NCBI RefSeq assembly: GCF_004322855.1
Contig: NZ_CP036402.1
Span: 3,100,001-3,164,000, forward strand
Reading direction: 5' to 3'
DNA: 64,000 bases
Origin: Egibacter rhizosphaerae
Lineage (GTDB): Bacteria > Actinomycetota > Nitriliruptoria > Euzebyales > Egibacteraceae
Positions 1 to 8,211 of this stretch are shown piece after piece. The notes under the pieces are model-generated. The model was not told where the DNA came from. It searched no databases and saw only the letters and a program-made list of their open reading frames with translations. Both the position numbers and the translations under genes were made by a program. Within the stretch, counting starts at the first letter, position 1. Every line of letters begins with the position of its first letter.

Positions 1-1
1 G

Positions 2-841
2 TCCGGGGCCACCGGAGCGGAGTACGCGCACGCGTTCGCCCGTTTCGGCAGCGAGGTGCACCTGATCTCGAGCCGCGACCAGATCCTTCCCTCCGAGGAT
101 CCGGACGCCGCGGCCGTGATCGAGGACAGCTTCGAGCGCTGGGGCATGGTCATCCACCGCCGGAAGCGCGCCGCGGACATCGAGCGGGGCGCCGACGGGG
201 TGCGGGTCGAGACCACCGAGGGCGAGTGGGTGGAGGGGACCCACGCCTTGTTCTGCATCGGGCAGATCCCGGCCTCGGGCGGGCTCGGCCTCGCCGCGGC
301 CGGTGTCCACGTCACCGACCGCGACGCCATCCCGGTCGACGGGGTGAGCCGAACGAACGTGCCGACGGTCTACGCGGCGGGCGACGTGACCGGCTCGATG
401 ATGCTGGCCTCCACCGCCGCGATGCAGGGCCGCAACGCGATGTGGCACGCGCTCGGGCAGGCGGTGACACCGTTCCGTGACGACGCGGTGGCCAAATGCA
501 TCTTCACCGAACCCGAGGTGGCGACCGTCGGGATGACCGCCGAGGACATCGCCCAGTCGCAGGTCCCCGTCCGCACGGTCTCGTTGCCGATCGCGCGCAA
601 CCCGCGGGCCAAGATGCGGGAGCTCAGCGAGGGTTTCATCAAGCTGCACGCGATGGCCGGCAGCGGCCTCGTGCTCGGCGGAGCCGTCGTCTCGGCCCAG
701 GCGAGCGACCTGATCGCCCCGGTCAGCGTCGCGGTGCACAACCGCTTGTCAGTACAACAGCTGGCCTACGCGTTCACGGTCTATCCCTCGATCTCCGGCT
801 CGCTGCAGGAGGCCGCGCGGCAGCTGATGGACCGCGCGTAG
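2..841 (+). CDS. NAD(P)H-quinone reductase / dihydrolipoamide dehydrogenase-like flavoprotein, 5' truncated
   Basis: The reading frame is open from the left edge, so the FAD-binding N-terminus is missing and 279 codons remain. The first residues (SGATGAEYA) are the second Rossmann motif, which binds NAD(P)H. A TVYAAGDVTG motif near residue 125 is the second FAD contact, followed by the dimerisation domain with FTEPEVATVGMT. The extreme C-terminus (YPSISGSLQEAARQLM) resembles mycobacterial LpdA-type quinone reductases and lacks the HPT-type His-Glu pair of true lipoamide dehydrogenases, so I favour a cytosolic NAD(P)H-dependent quinone or disulfide reductase. Redox-active cysteines would lie in the missing part and cannot be judged. 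The gene stands apart from the downstream operon (222 bp gap). Exact substrate is unknown. Confidence 0.82.
   Translation, partial: SGATGAEYAHAFARFGSEVHLISSRDQILPSEDPDAAAVIEDSFERWGMVIHRRKRAADIERGADGVRVETTEGEWVEGTHALFCIGQIPASGGLGLAAAGVHVTDRDAIPVDGVSRTNVPTVYAAGDVTGSMMLASTAAMQGRNAMWHALGQAVTPFRDDAVAKCIFTEPEVATVGMTAEDIAQSQVPVRTVSLPIARNPRAKMRELSEGFIKLHAMAGSGLVLGGAVVSAQASDLIAPVSVAVHNRLSVQQLAYAFTVYPSISGSLQEAARQLMDRA
745..756 (+). promoter_or_regulatory. Second copy of the operator half-site inside the upstream gene
   Basis: The 12-mer CTTGTCAGTACA occurs here inside the reductase coding region and again, identically, at 944-955 in the right arm of the palindrome before the sugar operon. The copies are 199 bp apart, about 19 helical turns. 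This could be an auxiliary binding site for the same regulator, or coincidence; only one arm is present here. Confidence 0.3.
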
Positions 842-930
842 GCGCGCTGATACCGCGCTATCGCGGGAATCGCGCCGAGCCGTCATGGGCGCGTGAAACG
901 CTCGAAATCGCCCCTTGACCGCCCTGGGAG

Positions 931-954
931 GTACTGACACGCTCTTGTCAGTAC
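931..954. promoter_or_regulatory. Palindromic operator candidate in front of the sugar operon
   Basis: GTACTGACA and TGTCAGTAC form a perfect 9-bp inverted repeat separated by 6 bp. The left arm contains the -35-like hexamer and the rest covers the promoter spacer, the usual geometry of a repressor site. The most obvious ligand is the GntR-family protein encoded at 5717-7249 in the same gene cluster. That link is inferred from position only. Confidence 0.6.
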
Positions 955-962
955 AGGATAAC
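934..962 (+). promoter_or_regulatory. Sigma-70-type promoter candidate for the sugar operon
   Basis: CTGACA (934-939) and GATAAC (957-962) are separated by 17 bp, a good match to housekeeping -35/-10 spacing. The start point would fall near 969, giving a leader of about 95 nt before the GTG start at 1064. The promoter is overlapped by the perfect palindrome at 931-954. Confidence 0.5.
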
Positions 963-1063
963 AGGATGTCCGGTCGAGCTGTTCGGTCGAGGCCCCGCTG
1001 CGGGCCACGACCGCGGACCCGGGCCGAAGCCGATCCCGACCGGACCACGTCAGGGAGTCGAGG

Positions 1064-1810
1064 GTGCGCACGGTCATCGTGACGGGAGCGACGCGGGGCA
1101 TCGGGAGCGCGACGGCGCTCGAGCTCGCCCGGCGGGGATGGTGGGTGCTCGCCACGGGGCGCGATGCCGAGGAGGGTGCCGACGTCGAGAAGTGGATGCA
1201 GGACGTCGGGACGGGTCGGTTCGTGGCCGTCGATCTGCTCGAGGAACGGGCACCGGAGCAGGTGACGGCGGCGGCGCTCGAGGCCACAGGACGGATCGAC
1301 GGGCTGGTCAACAACGCGGGGGTCATCCATCCCGCACCGCTGGACGAGCTCGACATGGATGTCTACGACCGCCTCATGCGGCTCAACGTGCGGGCCGCCG
1401 TCGCGCTCGGCAAGGAGGTGGTCCCGCCGATGCGCCGACAGGGCGGGGGAGCCATCGTGAACGTCTCGAGCGAGGCCGGGCTCGTCGGCTTCCCCGGACA
1501 GGTCGCCTACAACATCTCGAAGGCGGCGCTGGTGATGCTCACGAAGTCGATCGCGGCGGACTACGCCTCGGACGGCATCCGCGCACTGACCGTGGCCCCG
1601 GGGACCACGCGGACGCCGCTGGTGGACGCTCTTATCGCGAACGCGCCCGATCCCGGTGAACAGGAGGCGGCGCTCACTCGCATCCGGCCCCAGCAGCGGC
1701 TCGGGACGCCCGAAGAGGTAGCGGCCGTCATCGCGTTCGCGATGAGCGACGACGCCGCGTTCATGACCGGCACGGAGCTGGTCTGCGACGGCGGCAAGAC
1801 GGCGGTGTAG
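1064..1810 (+). CDS. SDR-family NAD(P)-dependent oxidoreductase
   Basis: A 248-aa classical short-chain dehydrogenase. The cofactor motif TGATRGIG is at residues 7-14, NNAG near 87-90, and the catalytic Ser, Tyr and Lys occur as NVSSE and YNISK. The C-terminal part (PEEVAAVIAFAMSD..MTGTELVCDGG) is typical of the family. The GTG start is chosen because a GGGAG sequence sits 6 bp upstream and the cofactor motif follows at the expected distance. It is the first gene of a run of eight same-strand genes with sugar transport and aldolase functions, so a likely role is oxidation or reduction of a sugar or sugar acid, as in gluconate or 2-keto-3-deoxygluconate dehydrogenases. Substrate cannot be read from the sequence. 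Confidence 0.85.
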   Translation: MRTVIVTGATRGIGSATALELARRGWWVLATGRDAEEGADVEKWMQDVGTGRFVAVDLLEERAPEQVTAAALEATGRIDGLVNNAGVIHPAPLDELDMDVYDRLMRLNVRAAVALGKEVVPPMRRQGGGAIVNVSSEAGLVGFPGQVAYNISKAALVMLTKSIAADYASDGIRALTVAPGTTRTPLVDALIANAPDPGEQEAALTRIRPQQRLGTPEEVAAVIAFAMSDDAAFMTGTELVCDGGKTAV

Positions 1811-1836
1811 CGAAACAGCGGCTGGAGGGAAGGCAC

Positions 1837-2211
1837 ATGCGGTTCACCGTCTTCGAGAAGCGCGGCGACGAGGTCGGCGCGCGGGTGGTCGAGAAGCCCG
1901 AGTTCGAACCGTTCACGCACTTCGACGGCGCGCCGCTGCGCGCGGTCCAACGGGCGGACGTCACCAGTGCGCCCGGGGTCCGCACCGAGATGGTGCACAT
2001 CGCCGCCGGCGGCCACTTCGTGATGCACGCCAGTCCGGACGTGGCGGTGTGCAACGTGATCCGCGGCCGCGGCGAGCTCGTTCTGCCCCAGGGCGAGGTG
2101 CTCGGGTACGAGGCCCCCGAGCTCTACGTCTTCCTGCCGGACACGCTGCACGAATGGCGCAACATCGAGGCCGACACCCTGCTCTCGACCGCGTTGGTCG
2201 AGGCGCGCTAG
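1837..2211 (+). CDS. Small cupin-domain protein
   Basis: A 124-aa protein with a single double-stranded beta-helix (cupin) fold suggested by the central stretch MVHIAAGGHFVMHASPDVAVCNVIRGRGELVLPQGE and a second-motif-like PDTLHEWRN. Histidines at the usual metal positions are present but spacing is relaxed, so metal binding is plausible rather than certain. It begins 26 bp after the SDR stop with GAGGGAAGG as ribosome site. In sugar-acid operons such cupins are often isomerases, epimerases or sensors (KdgF-like proteins are an example); none can be assigned here. Confidence 0.7.
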   Translation: MRFTVFEKRGDEVGARVVEKPEFEPFTHFDGAPLRAVQRADVTSAPGVRTEMVHIAAGGHFVMHASPDVAVCNVIRGRGELVLPQGEVLGYEAPELYVFLPDTLHEWRNIEADTLLSTALVEAR

Positions 2212-2226
2212 CCCCCGGGCGGGGGC
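2211..2226 (+). terminator. Short GC stem-loop after the cupin gene
   Basis: GCCCCC and GGGGGC form a 6-bp stem with a 4-nt GGGC loop directly on the cupin stop codon. There is no T-run. It may act as a partial attenuator or mRNA-stabilising end between the enzymes and the transporter genes. Confidence 0.35.
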
Positions 2227-2370
2227 CGGTGACCGCGGCGTCCCCCGCGAGCACCTCTCCGTCGCGTCCGTCACGCACGAACCGTTGGCACGTCCGTCCG
2301 CGACCCATGCGAACCGGGTGGGGACCACGCCTTGAGCCCCACCGGAGCGCCAGGCGAGGAGCCGACCGCC

Positions 2371-3384
2371 ATGAGCCGTGAAGACACCCCCCTGTTGACC
2401 GACGAGGCCGCCGCCCCGGGCGCGCCCCCGCGGGTCCTGCCCATCACCGGCCCCGTGCCCGCGCCGTTCCTCGCGCCGGCGCTGATGGTGCTGATCTTCG
2501 GGATCGTCATGGCGGTCTTCGAGCCGTCGTTCTTCGCGTGGGGGAACCTGCGCAGCGTGCTGCTCGACGCCGCGCTCTATCTGGTGCTCGGCGTGGGGAT
2601 GACCTTCGTGATCACCGCCCGCGGCATCGACCTCTCGATCGGCGGGATCATCGTGTTCTCGGGCGTGGTGATGTCGGCCGTCATCCTGGATCTCGGGATG
2701 CCCGCCTGGGTGGGGATGCTCGCGTGCCTGGCCGCGGGCGCGGCCTGCGGGCTCTTCAACGGCCTGGTGATCCAGAAGGCCAAGGTCCCGGACCTGATCG
2801 TCACGCTCGCGAGCGAGTTCGTGTTCCGCGGGCTCGCGCTCATCTACGCGGGGGGTCAGATCTTCTACGGGTTCCCGGAGGCGATCGGCTGGATCGGCTC
2901 CGGGCGTGCCGGGCCGCTGCCAATCCCGATCATCATCGGCGTTCTCACCATCCTGGCCGGCCACGCGTTCCTCACCTGGCACCGGTACGGCGTGCGGCTG
3001 CACGCGGTCGGCGGCGATCCGGTGTCGGCGAACCAGATGGGCATCGACGTCCCCCGCTACCGGGTCGGTGTGTACGTGATCATGGGCCTGCTCGCCGGCC
3101 TCGGGAGCATCATCCTCGCCGGTCGGCTCGACGCGGTCGTGGCCAGCGGCCAGGAAGCCGTGATGCTCCACACCATCGCCGCGGTGATCGTCGGCGGGAC
3201 CCGGCTCTTCGGCGGCCGCGGGACGATTCTCGGGACGCTGCTCGGGGCGGTCCTCCTCTCGATGATCGGCAACGCCGTCGTGATGCTCGGGTTCGAGTCC
3301 TTCTGGCAGCTCGTGGCATCCGGTGTCGTGATCATCGTCACGATCGCCCTCTACGCGCACCGCGAGCGGTCCGTCCTGACCTAG
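2371..3384 (+). CDS. Sugar ABC transporter permease (RbsC/BPD_transp_2 family)
   Basis: A 337-aa polytopic protein with about nine hydrophobic segments and the family signature region SANQMGIDVPRYRVGVYVIMG followed by a glycine-rich IVGGTRLFGGRGTILGTLLGA. The protein is the membrane channel of a ribose/xylose/galactose-class (CUT2) importer. I chose ATG 2371, preceded by GAGGAG with 9-nt spacing; an in-frame TTG at 2332 would add 13 residues. Only one permease gene is present, so a homodimer is expected, as for RbsC. Binding protein and ATPase follow immediately downstream on the same strand. The transported sugar is unknown. Confidence 0.88.
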   Translation: MSREDTPLLTDEAAAPGAPPRVLPITGPVPAPFLAPALMVLIFGIVMAVFEPSFFAWGNLRSVLLDAALYLVLGVGMTFVITARGIDLSIGGIIVFSGVVMSAVILDLGMPAWVGMLACLAAGAACGLFNGLVIQKAKVPDLIVTLASEFVFRGLALIYAGGQIFYGFPEAIGWIGSGRAGPLPIPIIIGVLTILAGHAFLTWHRYGVRLHAVGGDPVSANQMGIDVPRYRVGVYVIMGLLAGLGSIILAGRLDAVVASGQEAVMLHTIAAVIVGGTRLFGGRGTILGTLLGAVLLSMIGNAVVMLGFESFWQLVASGVVIIVTIALYAHRERSVLT

Positions 3385-3513
3385 TGCTCACGGCACGACA
3401 GGGCCTCGAAAGGAGGTGGCGCGGCGCTCCGACGTTGCGTTGACGCTCGTCCCGTCGGCGTTCGGCGGGGCGGGCAGGCAGGGCCCGAGCCAGGTTGAGA
3501 AAGGGTAGAGCCG

Positions 3514-4848
3514 ATGGGTGACAGGCGGATGAGAGCCGGACTGGCGGTGTTGTTCGCGCTGATGCTCGCACTGGCGGCAGCGTGCGCCGAGGAAGAACCC
3601 GACGACGTGGCGGCCGACGATCCCGACGACGAGGCCGCACCCGACGACGACCCCGACGACGATGAGCCCGACGACGAGCCGGACGACGACGAACCTGATG
3701 ACGAGCCGGACGACGAGGCCGACGATGAGCCGGACGACGAGGCCGACGAGCCGGAGGCCGACCCCGAGGAGGCGTTCCCGGAGTCCTCGCACGAGCGGGG
3801 CGTGGCCACCGTGAGCGAGTTCCACGAGGCCTTCCCCGAGCACGAGCAGCTGATGGACGACCTGCTGGAGGTCGTGAGCGACGACGCCGAGGAGGCGGAC
3901 GTCGACCTGGACGAGCCGGTCCAGATCCTGTTGTTCATCCCGAGCCTGGAGGTCGGTGATGCATGGGCCCATCTCGAGGCGGGCCTCACGTTGCGGCTGG
4001 ACGAGCTCGGGATCGACCACGAGATCACCGACTTCCTCGTCGAGCCCGACGAACACGACACCCAGGCGTCGCAGGTCGAACAGGCGCTCGCCTCGGCCGA
4101 CGACTACGACTTCGCGCTCTATGCCCCCACCGAGTGGGAGGCCCAGAAGGGGCACGTGGCGCGCTTGTCGCAGGAGCTACCGACGATCGCCTACAACGTC
4201 GCGAACCCGTTCCCCGACCTCTGGGGGACCGAGGAGTCGCCGATCAGCCACATCGCGTTCGATCACGAGGTCGGCGCACTGGAGCTGTGCGACTGGGCGA
4301 TCGAGGAGCTCGACGACGGCGACCAGATCGCGCTGCTGCGCTTCGTTCGCGGCTTCGTCGACGACATGCGCAGCGGCACCTTCGCCGACTGCGTCGAGGA
4401 GAACTCCGGCATCGAGGTCGTCACCGACTACGAGACCGACGGCGACCAGGAGAAGGCGTTCGCCGGAGCAGGGACGGTCCTGTCCTCGTATCCGGACGTC
4501 GACATGATGCACGCCGCCTCGACCGCGATCACGCTCGGCGCGTCCGCTCAGCTGGAGGAGCGGGGCGTGGCCGACGACGTGATCATCAACGGGTGGGGCG
4601 GCACCGAGGAGGAGCTCAACGCGCTCCGCGAGGACGACATCGACGTCACGGTCTTCCGCCAGATCGACGACTGGGGCGTCGCGGGCGCCGAGATCATCCG
4701 CATGCACCTCGAGGGTCGTGAGGACGAGGTCCCCGGCGCGGTGTCGCCCGAGATGATCACGATGGATCAAACGTTCAGCGACGAGGACATCGACGCCGAG
4801 CTCGAGTACGCGTTCCGCTACATCGACCAGGTGCGCGGCGACGACTGA
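3514..4848 (+). CDS. Sugar ABC transporter substrate-binding lipoprotein with acidic linker
   Basis: A 444-aa secreted lipoprotein. Residues 1-23 are a signal peptide ending in the lipobox LAAAC with Cys24 as lipid anchor. Residues about 25-90 are an Asp/Glu/Pro repeat (DDEPDDEP units), an extended acidic tether. The rest is a type I periplasmic-binding fold (Peripla_BP_4/RbsB-like; VQILLFIPSLEVGDAWAHLE, later DVIINGWGGTEEELNAL). It would capture the sugar outside the membrane for the permease at 2371. Start ATG is preceded by AAAGGG. The acidic linker is much longer than in typical RbsB proteins and matches the style of other lipoproteins in the window, suggesting adaptation to high salt or pH. 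Confidence 0.88.
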   Translation: MGDRRMRAGLAVLFALMLALAAACAEEEPDDVAADDPDDEAAPDDDPDDDEPDDEPDDDEPDDEPDDEADDEPDDEADEPEADPEEAFPESSHERGVATVSEFHEAFPEHEQLMDDLLEVVSDDAEEADVDLDEPVQILLFIPSLEVGDAWAHLEAGLTLRLDELGIDHEITDFLVEPDEHDTQASQVEQALASADDYDFALYAPTEWEAQKGHVARLSQELPTIAYNVANPFPDLWGTEESPISHIAFDHEVGALELCDWAIEELDDGDQIALLRFVRGFVDDMRSGTFADCVEENSGIEVVTDYETDGDQEKAFAGAGTVLSSYPDVDMMHAASTAITLGASAQLEERGVADDVIINGWGGTEEELNALREDDIDVTVFRQIDDWGVAGAEIIRMHLEGREDEVPGAVSPEMITMDQTFSDEDIDAELEYAFRYIDQVRGDD

Positions 4849-4853
4849 CGCCA

Positions 4854-4885
4854 CCGGGTGGGGCGGGCGGCCTCGCCCCACCCGG
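4854..4885 (+). terminator. Perfect 12-bp stem-loop between binding protein and ATPase genes
   Basis: CCGGGTGGGGCG and CGCCCCACCCGG pair perfectly around an 8-nt loop, starting 5 bp after the binding-protein stop. No T-run follows. The position is that of intercistronic stems that raise binding-protein mRNA over the downstream transporter genes, as in malE-malF; that role is inferred. Confidence 0.6.
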
Positions 4886-4929
4886 CCCATCCGGCGCGTG
4901 GCCGGCACACCCGATCCGAAGGAGCGACC

Positions 4930-5691
4930 GTGGCCATCGAGATGACCGGCATCAGCAAGAGCTACGGCGCGGTGAAGGCGATCGAGGGAGTCGATTTCAC
5001 CGTCGAGCCCGGGGAGATCGTCGGGCTCGTGGGCGACAACGGCGCCGGCAAATCCACGTTGATCAAGTGTCTGTCCGGCGTGCTGCAACCGGACGAGGGC
5101 GAGATCGTCGTGGACGGGCAGCGGCGCCAGTTCCGCACCCCGAACGAGGCCCGCGCAGCGGGGATCGAGACCCTGTACCAGGATCTGGCCCTGTCGGACG
5201 GCTTGAACGTCGCCATGAACGTCTTCCTGGGTCGCGAGGTGACGACGCGGGGCGGGTGGCTCAAGTTCCGCGAGATGCACGAGCACGCGAGCCGCATCAT
5301 CAACCGCTTCTCGATCCGCGAGGTCGAGACCACCACCTACGTGAAGAACATCTCCGGCGGGCAACGGCAGGTCGTCGCGCTGGCGCGCACGCTCGGCTTC
5401 GGCTCGCGCTACGTGATCCTCGACGAGCCGACCTCGGCGTTGAGCCCGGCGGCGGCCGACGAGGTCATCGAGGTGGTGCGCAACCTGCGCGAGGAGGGCT
5501 TCGGGGTGGTCATGATCACCCACAACGTGCCGCACGCGTTCGAGACCACCGACCGCATCGTGGTGATGCACCTCGGTGAGATCGCCGGGGAACGGGTGAC
5601 CCGCGAGGCCACGCACCAGGAGATCGTGTCCTTGGTCATGGGCGCGCAGAGGATCGCCGACGAGTCGCCCCCGCCGGCCGACCGATCCTGA
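4930..5691 (+). CDS. Sugar ABC transporter ATP-binding protein (single ATPase domain)
   Basis: A 253-aa ATPase. Walker A is GDNGAGKST, the signature is ISGGQRQ, Walker B is YVILDEPTSA and the switch histidine lies in MITHNV. GTG 4930 is chosen because AAGGAG sits 5 bp upstream; a longer frame to 4858 would begin in the stem-loop. CUT2 importers such as RbsA usually carry two fused ATPase domains of about 500 aa; this one has only one, as in FrcA-type fructose importers, so it would act as a homodimer with the permease at 2371. Membrane-associated, cytosolic face. Confidence 0.9.
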   Translation: MAIEMTGISKSYGAVKAIEGVDFTVEPGEIVGLVGDNGAGKSTLIKCLSGVLQPDEGEIVVDGQRRQFRTPNEARAAGIETLYQDLALSDGLNVAMNVFLGREVTTRGGWLKFREMHEHASRIINRFSIREVETTTYVKNISGGQRQVVALARTLGFGSRYVILDEPTSALSPAAADEVIEVVRNLREEGFGVVMITHNVPHAFETTDRIVVMHLGEIAGERVTREATHQEIVSLVMGAQRIADESPPPADRS

Positions 5692-5716
5692 ACGCCCCCA
5701 CCTGCGAGACCCCCGC

Positions 5717-7249
5717 ATGAGTGCCATCGATCGCGAGTCCCCGCTGCCGCTGTACCACCAGCTGGAGCGCGTCCTGCGGGACGCCATCGAGCAGGGCGAG
5801 TACGCGCCCGGTGAGCTGCTGCCCAGCGAGAGCGAGATCTGTCGCCGCTACGACGTGTCGCGCAGCGTCGTGCGTCAGACGCTGACGAACCTCGCGCACG
5901 CGGGGCTGGTGCACACCGAGCGGGGCCGGGGCACCTTCGTCGCCGAGCGGAAGGTCCCCGAGCACTTCGTCCAGCGCACGGCCGGGCTGTTCCGCGACCT
6001 CGCCGGCCGCGGCTTCGACATGCAGACCCGCGTCCTCGGCCAGGAGCTCGTCGAGCTGCCGCTCGCGGTCCAGGAGTTCCTCGGGGTGCCGCGCGGGCTG
6101 CGGATCGAGCGGTGCCGGCTGGTCGAGGGCAAGACGATGATGTACGTGCTGAGCTACATCCCCGAGGGACGTTGCCCCGGACTCGAACACGACGACCTCG
6201 ACGACCGGTCCCTGTACGAGCACATCGAGGCGACCTACGGGCTCCGCGTGGCGCGAGGACGACGCAGCGTCGAGGCCGCGGCGGTCGACGAGCGCGTCGC
6301 GGACATCCTCGACGTGGCGCCGGGCGCGCCGGTGCTCGTGCTCCGTAGCCAGACGTACGCCGACGACGGTCGGCCGTTCGAGGTGTTCGAGGCCTGGCAC
6401 CGGGCCGACCGCACGCGGTTCGAGATCGACATCGCCCCGGAGGGCGAGGCGGTGCCCGTGCGCCATTCGCCGACCGGTGACGCCGCTGGCCAGCCGAGTT
6501 CGGTGGACGGCCTCGGCGACTTCCTGGCAGGGGGGCTCCACTTGGCGTCCGCCGCCGAGAGCGGTCGTCTGCTCGGCGTCGAGGTGGGGGTGTGTCCGTC
6601 GGCCGACGCCCTCGTGGACCGGTTGCGGGCCGAGCGCCTGGTGGCCGTGCTGCGCGCGCCGCACTACGCCCAGCCGGCGGGGGTCGCGCGGGCCCTCGAG
6701 AGCGGGGGCGTCTCGATCGTCGAGTTCACGTTCACGGGCGAGAACGCCCTCGAGAGCATCGAGGCCGCGCGGTCGGCGAGCGATCGCATCCTGGTCGGCG
6801 CCGGGTCGGTGTTCACCCTCGCGCAGGCGCGCAGCGCTGTCGAGGCGGGCGCGCAGTTCGTCGTCAGCCCGGTGGGTGTACCCGAGGCGGCGAGCGCGTC
6901 GCTCGGCGTTCCCGTGATGTCGTCGGGCCTCACCCCCAGCGAGGTGCACGCGGCGGCGGCGCGCACCGAGGCCCCCGTCAAGTTGTTCCCGGCGTCCGTC
7001 GGGGGCCCCGGCTACGTCCGGGCACTCACCGAGCCGATGCCCGACATCGCGCTCGTCCCCTCGGGTGGTGTCACCGTCGACAACGCGGTCGACTACCTCG
7101 AGGCCGGCGCGCTCGCCGTCCACGCGGGGGGTGCGCTCGCGCCGCGAGCAGCGCTCGTCGACGGGGACGTCTCGGCGATCGAGGCGCGGGCTGACCGCTT
7201 CGTTCGCGCCCTTCACGGATACCGCACCCGACAGGAGATCGGTGGATGA
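5717..7249 (+). CDS. GntR/UTRA transcription regulator fused to a KDPG/KHG aldolase
   Basis: A 510-aa two-part protein. Residues about 5-75 are a GntR winged helix (PLYHQLERVLRDAI..PSESEICRRYDVSR, then ERGRGTFV). Residues about 85-235 are a UTRA ligand domain of the HutC type. After a linker, residues about 300-505 are a complete KDPG/KHG aldolase: Glu336 in IVEFTF and Schiff-base Lys422 in VKLFPAS lie 86 apart, close to the spacing of the corresponding residues in E. coli Eda, and GAGSV, VVSP and PSGGV motifs are intact. There is no stop or frameshift between the halves. Its stop overlaps the next start (ATGA). The simplest reading is a regulator that carries the pathway's aldolase and controls the operon around it; catalysis by the C-terminal half looks possible. 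Sequencing-level fusion error cannot be excluded but the frame is clean. Confidence 0.9.
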   Translation: MSAIDRESPLPLYHQLERVLRDAIEQGEYAPGELLPSESEICRRYDVSRSVVRQTLTNLAHAGLVHTERGRGTFVAERKVPEHFVQRTAGLFRDLAGRGFDMQTRVLGQELVELPLAVQEFLGVPRGLRIERCRLVEGKTMMYVLSYIPEGRCPGLEHDDLDDRSLYEHIEATYGLRVARGRRSVEAAAVDERVADILDVAPGAPVLVLRSQTYADDGRPFEVFEAWHRADRTRFEIDIAPEGEAVPVRHSPTGDAAGQPSSVDGLGDFLAGGLHLASAAESGRLLGVEVGVCPSADALVDRLRAERLVAVLRAPHYAQPAGVARALESGGVSIVEFTFTGENALESIEAARSASDRILVGAGSVFTLAQARSAVEAGAQFVVSPVGVPEAASASLGVPVMSSGLTPSEVHAAAARTEAPVKLFPASVGGPGYVRALTEPMPDIALVPSGGVTVDNAVDYLEAGALAVHAGGALAPRAALVDGDVSAIEARADRFVRALHGYRTRQEIGG

Positions 7250-8211
7250 CCCAGGAGCACACCGCTGCGCGGCCCGTCGTCCGAGGTGATCCCACGCTCG
7301 GCTTCGTGGGGGTCACCGCCAGCCGTTCCTCCATCAACGACGTGTTCCCGCTGTGGTCCGAGGAGCTCGGCCTCGACGGGGCACGGCTCGAGCCGTGGGA
7401 CATCCCGCAGGACGCGGACGATCGGATGTACCGTCGCGTCCTCGAGGACCTCCGCGGCGATCCGCGCTTCCTGGGCGCGCTCGTCACCAGCCACAAGCTG
7501 CGGTTGATCGAGGCGGCCGGCGACCTCATCGACGAGTACGACGAGCACGCGCGCCGGCTCGGGGAGGTCTCGTGCCTCTCGAAGCGCGACGAGCGGGTAC
7601 GGGCCCACGCGAAGGATCCGATCACTGCCGGCAGGGCGCTGTGGGGCTTCGTGGCCCCGGACCACTTCGCCGACACGGGCGCCGAGGTGCTCTGTCTGGG
7701 CGCCGGGGGCTCGGGACTCGCCCTGACCATCCATCTGCTGGCGATGGTCGAGCCGTCACGCCGGCCGTCCCGGATCACCCTGGTCGACCGGGACGCGAGT
7801 CGGCTGGAGGAGGCCGAACGCTTGCACCGCGACCTCGGCGATGCCGGGGTCGCGATCGAGTGCGTGACGAACGCCGTGCCGGAGGAGAGCGACCGGCTGG
7901 TGGCGGGCCTGCCCGAGGCGTCGCTGGTGGTGAACGCGACGGGGCTCGGCAAGGACGCGCCCGGGTCGCCGCTCACCGACGACGCCCTGTTCCCCCACCG
8001 GGCGCGGGTCTGGGACTTCAACTACCGCGGTGATCTTCGGTTCCTCGCGCAGGCCCGGGCGCAGGAGCGCGCACGGGAGCTGGTCGTCGAGGACGGCTGG
8101 GACTACTTCGTGCACGGGTGGAGCGAGGTCGTCTCGGAGGTGTTCGGGATCCCGCTCGACGACGCCCTCGTGCGGCGACTCGGTGGCCTCGCCGCGGCGG
8201 CCCGCTCGTGA
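7246..8211 (+). CDS. Shikimate dehydrogenase-like oxidoreductase
   Basis: A 321-aa member of the AroE superfamily. The substrate-domain motif VTSHK carries the candidate catalytic Lys84, the dinucleotide motif is LGAGGSGLA near residue 149, and NATGLGKDAPGSPL matches the family's conserved loop. It is longer than AroE (about 270 aa) and diverges in the substrate half, and it sits in a sugar-uptake operon, so it is probably not the biosynthetic shikimate dehydrogenase but a relative that oxidises or reduces a polyol, sugar acid or cyclitol. Overlaps both neighbours (ATGA before, GTGA after), so its translation is coupled to the regulator-aldolase and the hydrolase. Confidence 0.75.
   Translation: MTQEHTAARPVVRGDPTLGFVGVTASRSSINDVFPLWSEELGLDGARLEPWDIPQDADDRMYRRVLEDLRGDPRFLGALVTSHKLRLIEAAGDLIDEYDEHARRLGEVSCLSKRDERVRAHAKDPITAGRALWGFVAPDHFADTGAEVLCLGAGGSGLALTIHLLAMVEPSRRPSRITLVDRDASRLEEAERLHRDLGDAGVAIECVTNAVPEESDRLVAGLPEASLVVNATGLGKDAPGSPLTDDALFPHRARVWDFNYRGDLRFLAQARAQERARELVVEDGWDYFVHGWSEVVSEVFGIPLDDALVRRLGGLAAAARS

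Noticed and set aside
1561-3360. Long minus-strand frame across the SDR, cupin and permease genes
   Set aside because: Low-complexity Asp/His/Glu/Arg sequence with no domain; explained by third-position GC bias of the plus-strand genes.
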